DNA from: Hadesarchaea archaeon
GTDB taxonomy: Archaea > Hadarchaeota > Hadarchaeia > Hadarchaeales > Hadarchaeaceae
DNA: 11,204 nucleotides
Assembly (NCBI GenBank): GCA_014361095.1
Contig: JACIWF010000034.1
Coordinates: forward strand, 1-11,204
Direction of reading: 5' to 3'
Part shown: piece by piece, positions 1-5,462 of the stretch
How the letters are laid out: every line of letters starts with the position of its first letter
Position numbering within the stretch: position 1 is the stretch's first letter
Position numbers and translations under genes: made by a program
Notes under the pieces: model-generated
What the model was told of the DNA's origin: nothing
Database searches by the model: none
What the model saw: only the letters and a program-made list of their open reading frames with translations

Positions 1-441
1 GTAGGCCATTTCAATTGGGATGAATAAATCCTCAGAGCATCTCAATCCAACAGGGGTGAAAAGGCATCCCGGCCGCTTTGTGTCCTCCACTTTCCTCGGC
101 GACCACTTTCTCGCATCCTGTCCTTGGCCAACGGTGATTTCATTTCTCATGCTAAACATGGCTTCCTTGATCTCCTCCTCGGTGAAGAGGATTCTGCGGT
201 AGGTGCTGGTGCAGTAGGTTCCAACGGAGAGATAGAGATCTAGGCCAGCCTTCCAGAGGTCGTCGGCCAGGGAGTCATCGGAGAAGACGATCTGATCCGG
301 GTCGAACCTGATGTCGTATTCCTTGATCACCCGCTTCAGGTTGGGGAAGAGGACCTTGGTGTCAAAGTCCTTCTCGGTGCAGATGGGACCGGTCTCGGCG
401 CGCTCCAGAACCTCGTTGATCCGCCACGGTGGTGCCGGCAT
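1..441 (-). CDS. mtmB: MtmB-like monomethylamine:corrinoid methyltransferase, copy 1 (N-terminal 147 residues; gene runs off the left edge)
   Basis: Family members move a methyl group from a methylamine to the Co(I) of a partner corrinoid protein. The frame is open from ATG at 439-441 to base 1 and begins MPAPPWRINEVLERAETGPI. By eye about two thirds of its residues match the complete copy at 2666-4051, including the shared segments DFDTK, RRILF, EEIKEAM and KRP. The start is firm: it is the codon right after the stop of the corrinoid gene, and GGAG at 446-449 on this strand is a Shine-Dalgarno site 4 nt upstream. It is the second cistron of a corrinoid-protein/methyltransferase operon, the classical mtmC-mtmB pairing. 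The pyrrolysine position (near residue 200) lies outside the window, so whether this copy uses UAG is unknown. Family identity is secure; the actual substrate is inferred. Confidence 0.88.
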   Translation of the reverse strand, partial: MPAPPWRINEVLERAETGPICTEKDFDTKVLFPNLKRVIKEYDIRFDPDQIVFSDDSLADDLWKAGLDLYLSVGTYCTSTYRRILFTEEEIKEAMFSMRNEITVGQGQDARKWSPRKVEDTKRPGCLFTPVGLRCSEDLFIPIEMAY

Positions 442-1101
442 CTATCTCCTCTCCGCAACCAGCTTTTTGGCCAGCTCGACGGCCTCGGCGGCGTTCTCGG
501 TCCAGCCGTCGGCCCGGGTCTTCCGGAACCACTCCTCGTCGACCGAGCCGCCCCCGATCATGACGATAAAGTTCTTCCGGTTGCCCATGCCCTCGAGCAG
601 GTCGATGACCTCCTTCTGGGCGCCCCGGGTGGTGGACATCAGCGCCGAGAGGGCGATGATGTCGGCCTTGACCTCGTTGGCCTTCTGGATGATGGCCATC
701 GAGTCGACGTCCCTGCCCATGTCGTAAACCTCGAAGTTGTTGACCTCGAGCAGCAGGGCCAGGATCGTCTTGCCGATGTCGTGGATGTCCCCCTTGACGG
801 TGGCGATGACCACCTTGCCCAGCCGCTTGCTCTCGATCTCCTCCCTGGCCTTGGAGCCGGACTTGGCCAGCAGGATGTCGACCGCGGCCTTCATCGCCTC
901 GCTGGCCAGGAGCACCTCGGGCAGGAAGTACTCTCCCTTCTCGAACTTGTCCCCGACGATCTTGGCCGCCGGGGCGATGCCCTCGTTCACTGCCTTGATG
1001 GGATCCACTCCGGCCTTGACCATCTCCTCAGAAATCCTCTTGGCAGAATCAACGTCGTATTCAATAATGCTCCTCTTCAGCTCCTCTATCATATCATTCA
1101 T
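442..1101 (-). CDS. mtmC: Methylamine-type corrinoid (B12-binding) protein, MtmC/MtbC/MttC family
   Basis: This protein carries the methyl group between a substrate methyltransferase and the second methyltransferase on a cobalamin cofactor. Its 219 residues match the usual length of about 210-220. An N-terminal helical cap (about residues 1-80, with the family-typical segment KGEYFLPEVLLASEAM) precedes a Rossmann-like B12 domain. The cobalamin motif GDIHDIGK gives Asp105, His107 (lower cobalt ligand) and Gly110, followed by Ser152 and GGG at 183-185. A TTG at 1113 would add four residues, but ATG at 1101 fits better: a TATA-like box at 1132-1139 is centred about 35 bp upstream, implying a near-leaderless mRNA. 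It ends in TAG, and the mtmB ATG follows with no gap and in the same frame. The downstream partner suggests monomethylamine, but MtmC, MtbC and MttC are hard to tell apart by eye. Confidence 0.9.
   Translation of the reverse strand: MNDMIEELKRSIIEYDVDSAKRISEEMVKAGVDPIKAVNEGIAPAAKIVGDKFEKGEYFLPEVLLASEAMKAAVDILLAKSGSKAREEIESKRLGKVVIATVKGDIHDIGKTILALLLEVNNFEVYDMGRDVDSMAIIQKANEVKADIIALSALMSTTRGAQKEVIDLLEGMGNRKNFIVMIGGGSVDEEWFRKTRADGWTENAAEAVELAKKLVAERR
445..450 (-). promoter_or_regulatory. Shine-Dalgarno site for mtmB copy 1
   Basis: AGGAGA on the minus strand, inside the last codons of the corrinoid gene and 3-4 nt before the ATG at 441. It fixes the start of the internal cistron. Most other genes here appear near-leaderless and lack such a site. 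Confidence 0.6.
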
Positions 1102-1131
1102 ATCTAGTCCCAATCTAACTACTAAAAATTG

Positions 1132-1139
1132 TATAAAAA
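1132..1139 (-). promoter_or_regulatory. TATA-like box for the mtmC-mtmB operon
   Basis: Reads TTTTTATA on the minus strand, centred 34-35 bp before the ATG at 1101. The predicted transcript start, about 25 bp downstream of the box, leaves a leader of only some 8-10 nt. Confidence 0.55.
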
Positions 1140-1272
1140 CCTTACTGGCAGTAGGTTACGCATCAAAAAGATTAAAACTTCATTAAAAACGGAAAAATAT
1201 CTAAAAGTGTCTGCTTTCGGTTTTTAAATGTTTTTTAATATAATAAATCAAAATTAAAATAAACTACAAACC

Positions 1273-1280
1273 TTAAATAT
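1273..1280 (+). promoter_or_regulatory. TATA-like box for the substrate-binding protein
   Basis: TTAAATAT, the best archaeal TATA match upstream of the transporter gene. It predicts a transcript start near 1302, just before the Shine-Dalgarno sequence. Confidence 0.45.
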
Positions 1281-1302
1281 GTGATTAAAGAGATACAACA
1301 AT

Positions 1303-1308
1303 GGGAGG
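1303..1308 (+). promoter_or_regulatory. Strong Shine-Dalgarno site (GGGAGG) upstream of the substrate-binding protein
   Basis: GGGAGG is 24 nt from the first in-frame ATG (1333), too far for normal use. Translation may begin at a non-ATG codon closer by (ATA at 1312 or 1318, in frame and downstream of the TAG at 1309-1311). It is the only strong SD upstream of a first cistron in this window. Confidence 0.5.
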
Positions 1309-1332
1309 TAGATAAATATAAAACCGGTAGCA

Positions 1333-2649
1333 ATGGCCACCATAGCGCTTGTAGTGGGTCTCATTGTTGGAATCGGTGCCGGTTGGGTAGCTAAACCTGC
1401 AGAGGTAACAGTTGGTCCAGGGGCAACAGCAACGGTGACGACGACCAAAACCGTCACTGCAACTGCGCCGGCTGCAGGCGGTCTGTCCGGTGAAGTAAAG
1501 ATCGGCTGGGTTGACGGTTTAACTGGTGGCAATGCCTTCTGGGGCGAGCAGGCCATGACCACTGCTGAGATTGCTCTCGAAGAAGTCAACAAGCACTTGA
1601 AAGACACAAATGCAGGCTGGACGATGACCTTAGTAGTCGAAGATTCAGAGACAAAGCCTGACATTGCCCTAGAAAAGCTGAAGAGCTTGCACGCCAGAGG
1701 CATCACCATCGTGAGCGGCTGGGGAACCAGCGGAGATCTCCGAGGTTCAATGTCATATGCCAACGCCAACAAGATCCTTCTGTTATCCTACGGATCCACA
1801 GCTATCGACTTAGCTGTGGCCAACGACTATGTATACAGACTAATGCCCACCAGCGCTCAGGAAGGAAAAATGCTGGTTAGCCTCGCACAGCATCTAGGCG
1901 TTACCTATCTGATTCCACTCTGGAGAGGTGACTCTTGGGGTGACAGTGTAGTTAACGCCACTAGGACGGCGGCGGCTGAGGTCGGAATCTCTGTGGACGA
2001 GGGAATAAGATACAACCCTGACGCGGTGGAGTTCAGTGCCGAAGCCAGCGCGCTCAACTCGGCAGTTAGCAGTGCCAAGGCTCAATATGGGGCGGACAAG
2101 GTGGGCTGGTTCATCGTCTGCTTTGAGGAAGGCAAAGCCATCTACGAAGCACTGGCAGCATACAACCCCACAACCTGGGGAATAAAGTGGCTGACGAACG
2201 ACGGGCCTAGCCTTTGTGACTGGGTAGTGGGCTCAACAACCATCGCTGAAATGGTCTCAACAACGGACTGCATCTTCCCGGCGAAAATGCCAACTCCTAG
2301 CGGAAAAATGCAGGAGGTACAGGCTGAAGTACAGAGAAGACTGGGAAGAACGGCAGACCTTTACGGACTCAACGGCTACGACTGCGTTTGGACTCTGGCG
2401 CTGTCGCTCATGGCTGCCGACAAATACGACCCTGACGCTGTCATAGCTCAGCTGCCAATGGTCTTCGAAGCTTACCAGGGAGCAGGAGGCTGGTCACCGC
2501 TGAACGAATACGGCGACAGGGTTGGACGTAACTTTGGACTCTACAAGGTAATGCAGATAGGCGGCGAATGGAAGTGGGTCCAGGTCGGCATGTGGGACTT
2601 CGGCACCGAAGAAATCTCGTGGCTACCCGAGCCTGTGGTGGTCTACTGA
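1333..2649 (+). CDS. ABC transporter substrate-binding protein, branched-chain amino acid (LivJ/LivK, type 1 periplasmic-binding fold) family
   Basis: Extracytoplasmic receptor that captures a small solute for an ABC importer. The 438 residues open with a hydrophobic signal or anchor segment (about 3-17), then a Thr/Ala-rich stretch (about 25-50), typical of glycosylated archaeal linkers. The binding fold follows, starting EVKIGWVDGLTGGNAFWGEQ, the usual strand and loop of LivK-like proteins. No lipobox cysteine is visible, so the hydrophobic segment probably anchors it. The true start is uncertain: in-frame ATA codons at 1312 and 1318, just after a strong SD, would add a lysine ahead of the hydrophobic stretch. 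No permease or ATPase gene is nearby. It lies between two methylamine-methyltransferase loci, which makes a methylated amine or betaine a reasonable guess for the ligand. The family also binds amino acids, amides and urea, so the ligand is unproven. Confidence 0.85.
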   Translation: MATIALVVGLIVGIGAGWVAKPAEVTVGPGATATVTTTKTVTATAPAAGGLSGEVKIGWVDGLTGGNAFWGEQAMTTAEIALEEVNKHLKDTNAGWTMTLVVEDSETKPDIALEKLKSLHARGITIVSGWGTSGDLRGSMSYANANKILLLSYGSTAIDLAVANDYVYRLMPTSAQEGKMLVSLAQHLGVTYLIPLWRGDSWGDSVVNATRTAAAEVGISVDEGIRYNPDAVEFSAEASALNSAVSSAKAQYGADKVGWFIVCFEEGKAIYEALAAYNPTTWGIKWLTNDGPSLCDWVVGSTTIAEMVSTTDCIFPAKMPTPSGKMQEVQAEVQRRLGRTADLYGLNGYDCVWTLALSLMAADKYDPDAVIAQLPMVFEAYQGAGGWSPLNEYGDRVGRNFGLYKVMQIGGEWKWVQVGMWDFGTEEISWLPEPVVVY

Positions 2650-2665
2650 AGGCCAAAGCTGGTGC

Positions 2666-4051
2666 TCAGTAAAGAAAGGGCACCCCAAGTTGAATTAATT
2701 CTTTTTTAATTTCTTCAAATAGTCTGACGTAGTCCTCTTTAGGCCTGACCTTTCTGACGTCATAGCATTCGCGGAAGGTCTTGCCCAGCGGAGCATTGGT
2801 TAAGTTGGCCTCATACTTCTTGACTATCTCTTTCACGATCTCATTGGCGTCATCTCTCTTGAAACCCTGGTCAGCGGCCGCGCAACCTATCTCACAGGCC
2901 ATTCTGCCTTCCATCGGGGTGGCGCGGTTCTTGTGCTTGTTTCTTGCCACCGCCATCTCCCAGAGGTTTCCGCCTGAAACCGAGCTGGTCAAACCGTGCG
3001 CTGCTGCTTCGTAGAGTACCATCGGAGTCGCTGGACCGGAAGCAGCGAAACCATTGGATGTCGAGATGAACGGGGTGTGCTTTGCCAGCGTCTGGTAGGT
3101 GACACTTATCGCCCAGAGCAATTCACGGGAGGTGTTGAAGGAGTACATTAAATGCATCGGGAAATAGTTCGAGTAATGCGCTTGGGCGACCATCATCGCT
3201 TGGATGTGGGAGGCCACACCGACCACCGCCGTTCCCTCAGCACCGCCGCAGTAGCCTCCAAAAAGCGGGCCAAAGAGACAGCCAACGAAGCACCCATATT
3301 GGTGGTAATGGATCATCCTGTTGAGGGCAGAATAATCTATTTTCAGCTCAGTTATTGTGGGAACAAATCTGCCGTCGGTCAACCTCTCGCCCCACTCCTG
3401 GTTGCTCACGGCAATCTGGGCAGTATCGGCCTCAGCCGTGCCGACTCCCTGTAAAAAGATGCCCGGTCTGCCCACCCTTCTGGCCGCTTCCCTGAACATC
3501 AGCGCGTGGGCAACCGAACCCTTGATGTCAGAGGGGGCATTAGCCTTGATGTCGAAGCCCTCGATTTCGTCCAGCAACGGGCCACAGACACCGTCGGCAA
3601 GGGGTTCCTGCAGGTAAGCCATGGCCACTGGGACAAAAAGATCCTCATCATAGGTGATATCCGGACTGAACAAACAGAAGGGCCTCTTTCTATCTTCAAC
3701 TTTTCGATGCGACATCTTTCTCGCATCCTTACCGTAGCCAACCGTTATCTCGCCCGGGAAGGCCTTCATGGCCTCCTTAATCTCCCGCTCAGAGAAGAGA
3801 ATCCGTCGGTGGGTGTTTATGCAAAGCGTTCCTACAGTAAGATAAAGGTCCAAGGCCGCTTCCCAGACATCGTCGGCAAGCGTGTCATCTGTAGGTATGA
3901 TCGTCTCCGGGTCAAACTTAATGTCATGCTCTTTTATCACTCTCTTCAGGTGTGGAAAGAGTATCTTCGTGTCAAAATCTCTTTCCATACAGATTGGTCC
4001 TGTTTCAGACCTCTCAAGAACCTCATTTATTCTCCATGGTGGCACAGGCAT
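2666..4051 (-). CDS. mtmB: MtmB-like methylamine:corrinoid methyltransferase, copy 2; non-pyrrolysine form (Gln201)
   Basis: Complete 461-residue member of the monomethylamine methyltransferase family (M. barkeri MtmB is 458). Family segments include GRPG at 194-197, TELKID (234-239), FGGYCGGAEG (264-273, with conserved Glu272) and the near-C-terminal block GKTFRECYDV. Aligned from memory with Methanosarcina MtmB, the GRPG-x3-Pyl-G segment becomes GRPGIFLQG, and the residue at the pyrrolysine position is Gln201, codon CAG at 3449-3451. The frame contains no UAG, so the full protein is made without stop-codon decoding. Because pyrrolysine is thought to bind and orient methylamine, chemistry or substrate may differ. 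The ATG at 4051 is supported by a TATA-like box at 4081-4089, about 34 bp upstream; no strong SD is visible. No corrinoid gene is adjacent, so it probably uses the MtmC at 442-1101 or one elsewhere. Confidence 0.9.
   Translation of the reverse strand: MPVPPWRINEVLERSETGPICMERDFDTKILFPHLKRVIKEHDIKFDPETIIPTDDTLADDVWEAALDLYLTVGTLCINTHRRILFSEREIKEAMKAFPGEITVGYGKDARKMSHRKVEDRKRPFCLFSPDITYDEDLFVPVAMAYLQEPLADGVCGPLLDEIEGFDIKANAPSDIKGSVAHALMFREAARRVGRPGIFLQGVGTAEADTAQIAVSNQEWGERLTDGRFVPTITELKIDYSALNRMIHYHQYGCFVGCLFGPLFGGYCGGAEGTAVVGVASHIQAMMVAQAHYSNYFPMHLMYSFNTSRELLWAISVTYQTLAKHTPFISTSNGFAASGPATPMVLYEAAAHGLTSSVSGGNLWEMAVARNKHKNRATPMEGRMACEIGCAAADQGFKRDDANEIVKEIVKKYEANLTNAPLGKTFRECYDVRKVRPKEDYVRLFEEIKKELIQLGVPFLY
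2699..2715 (+). terminator. T-rich stretch, possible terminator for the substrate-binding-protein transcript
   Basis: On the plus strand a TTCTTTTTTAATTTCTT tract lies about 50 bp past the TGA at 2647-2649, inside the 3' end of the convergent mtmB copy 2. Archaeal RNA polymerase often terminates on T-runs without a hairpin. The tract also encodes Glu/Lys/Ile codons on the other strand, so it may be coincidental. Confidence 0.3.
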
Positions 4052-4254
4052 GTTTTTCCCAATACATCAGTGAAACGCCTAAATAAAAAGTTAATTGCTG
4101 CCTTGGGACAAATTTCGCCCCGGTTAACCGGGTGTTCCTTCATCCCCTCCACTTTAACAATCTTACCGCTTTCTGTGTGAACATCTAGTCCACACTCGCC
4201 GGAACAAATCCGACAAACTGTTTTGACGACCCTGCTGTTGACGGCTTCGCCCAT
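4027..4254 (-). pseudogene. N-terminal remnant of a molybdopterin oxidoreductase (4Fe-4S Mo/W bis-MGD domain, formate-dehydrogenase type)
   Basis: A 75-residue frame from ATG at 4254 to TAA, overlapping the start of mtmB copy 2 by 25 bp. It carries the complete [4Fe-4S] ligand pattern of the family: Cys14-x2-Cys17-x3-Cys21, then Cys49 in HPVNRGEICPK. Normal family members then continue for several hundred residues with the cofactor-binding domains. Here resemblance stops just after CPK, and the remaining 24 or so residues look like translated promoter and start DNA of mtmB copy 2. A TATA-like sequence at 4287-4294 suggests it may still be transcribed. A TTG at 4278 would add eight residues. 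Most likely it is a truncated gene left by recombination; a small free iron-sulfur protein or leader peptide for mtmB is a less likely alternative. Confidence 0.65.
4081..4089 (-). promoter_or_regulatory. TATA-like box for mtmB copy 2
   Basis: TTTTTATTT on the minus strand, centred about 34 bp before the ATG at 4051. It lies inside the reading frame of the upstream oxidoreductase remnant, just past where that protein stops resembling its family. Confidence 0.5.
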
Positions 4255-4286
4255 AATAACGCCACCCCACACTATCAAAAACCCAC

Positions 4287-4294
4287 TATTTATT
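4287..4294 (-). promoter_or_regulatory. TATA-like box for the oxidoreductase remnant
   Basis: AATAAATA on the minus strand, centred about 36 bp from the ATG at 4254. The match is moderate, in an AT-rich patch. Confidence 0.35.
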
Positions 4295-4333
4295 TTTTGT
4301 TCTTACCATCATGCTAGCAGCTTAACGGACAGG

Positions 4334-4341
4334 TTTTTATG
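4334..4341 (+). promoter_or_regulatory. TATA-like box for the M42 aminopeptidase
   Basis: TTTTTATG centred about 34 bp upstream of ATG 4371. The predicted transcript start (about 4360) falls after the TTG at 4350, which argues against that earlier start. Confidence 0.5.
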
Positions 4342-4370
4342 AAGGAGTCTTGAATTGTAAACGGAGCGCC

Positions 4371-5462
4371 ATGTTCGATAAAAAAGCAATGAAATTTATG
4401 AAGGATTTAATGGAATCTTTTGGTCCGTCCGGGTTCGAGGCGGAACCGGCAAAAATAGTTAAGGAATATATGAAGCCTTACTCAAGCGAAATTATCTCCG
4501 ACAAGTTGGGCTCGATTATCTTCGTGGTCAAAGGGAAATCACAGCGCCCACGGATTCTGCTGGCGGGACATCTCGACGAGGTTGGATTTGTGGTCACCGG
4601 GATTGACGAAAAAACAGGCTTTCTCAAGTTCGGTCCGCTGGGCGGCTGGTGGGACCAAGTGCTTCTCTCCCAGCGGGTCATCGTCAGAACGAAAAAAGGC
4701 GACCTGCCCGGCGTCATCTCCTCAAAGCCCCCCCACGTCCTAACTGAAGAGGAAAGGAAAGCGGTGGTGAAGAAGGAGGACATGTACATCGACATCGGGG
4801 CCTGCTCTTACGATGAAGCAGTAAATATGGGGGTGAGAATTGGTGACCCAGTTACACCTTTGTCTCCCTTCTCATTGTTCAAGGATGGAAAATTCGCCTC
4901 AGGTAAGGGCTTCGATGACAGGATCGGTGTCTTTGTAATGGCTGAGACCGTCAGGAAGATAAGAGAACAGGGGATCAGGCACCCCAACACTATTTACGCG
5001 GCCGCTACTGTGCAGGAGGAGGTGGGCCTGAGGGGGGCCAAGACCGCAGCCCATGTGGTCGACCCGGACGTGGGGATTGTTTTAGAGGTCGACATCGCGG
5101 GTGATGTGCCCGGAATCCAGCCGCACCAAGCTCCAACCAAGCTTGGGAAAGGACCCTCACTGCTCACCTACGACAGGTCAATGATTCCAAACCAGCCCCT
5201 AAAGAACTTCATCATAGAACTCGCGGAGATGAAGAAGATACCGCTCCAGCTCTCGCAGTCCACGGGTGGCGGCACCGACGCGGGTAGCATCCATCTGGAC
5301 AGGGCTGGATGCCCCACCGCCGTCATTAGCGTCCCCACCAGACACATCCACACCCATGTGGGTTACCTGTGTTTAGAAGACGTGGAAAACGCGGTTAAGC
5401 TGACCATTGAGATCATCAAAGAGCTGGACGCCGATAGGGTGAGAAGTTTTACTGAGATTTAA
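4371..5462 (+). CDS. M42 family metallo-aminopeptidase (TET-type)
   Basis: Cytosolic dinuclear-metal aminopeptidase of the M42 family, which forms large tetrahedral particles that trim peptides released by the proteasome. The 363 residues match the family length of about 350-360. Metal and catalytic residues stand in the expected order: GHLDEVGF with His67 and Asp69, GFDDRIG with Asp182, QEEVG with Glu216/Glu217, the VDIAGD aspartate (241), and the C-terminal HIHTHVG histidines (325-329). A GGGTDAG loop precedes the last motif. I chose ATG 4371 over TTG 4350 because of the TATA box position and GGAG at 4363-4366. Its TAA abuts the stop of the convergent PAC2 gene with no intervening base. Some homologs are mislabelled endoglucanase. 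Peptide preference cannot be read from the sequence. Confidence 0.93.
   Translation: MFDKKAMKFMKDLMESFGPSGFEAEPAKIVKEYMKPYSSEIISDKLGSIIFVVKGKSQRPRILLAGHLDEVGFVVTGIDEKTGFLKFGPLGGWWDQVLLSQRVIVRTKKGDLPGVISSKPPHVLTEEERKAVVKKEDMYIDIGACSYDEAVNMGVRIGDPVTPLSPFSLFKDGKFASGKGFDDRIGVFVMAETVRKIREQGIRHPNTIYAAATVQEEVGLRGAKTAAHVVDPDVGIVLEVDIAGDVPGIQPHQAPTKLGKGPSLLTYDRSMIPNQPLKNFIIELAEMKKIPLQLSQSTGGGTDAGSIHLDRAGCPTAVISVPTRHIHTHVGYLCLEDVENAVKLTIEIIKELDADRVRSFTEI

Larger units (their letters stand above)
1102..1332. other. AT-rich divergent intergenic region
   Basis: About 230 bp separate the corrinoid gene from the substrate-binding-protein gene. The region is strongly A/T-rich and holds the mtmC TATA box (1132-1139) and that of the transporter protein (1273-1280). 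Further T-rich tracts lie at 1221-1243. It is the longest gene-free stretch in the window and much longer than the roughly 70 bp gaps between the housekeeping divergent pairs, so there is room for a regulator site. I see no clear inverted-repeat operator or small ORF. Confidence 0.5.

Noticed and set aside
1309..1311. In-frame TAG upstream of the substrate-binding protein as a pyrrolysine codon
   Set aside because: It lies in the leader next to the SD, with no protein-like sequence before it.
4119..4132. A perfect 14-bp palindrome, CCCGGTTAACCGGG
   Set aside because: It encodes the conserved PVNRG of the iron-sulfur motif in the oxidoreductase remnant and has no second copy in the window. 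Chance within coding sequence is the simplest reading.
3506..4180. A 224-codon plus-strand frame opposite mtmB copy 2
   Set aside because: It is the shadow of a securely identified gene on the other strand, has no recognisable domain and spans into the oxidoreductase remnant.
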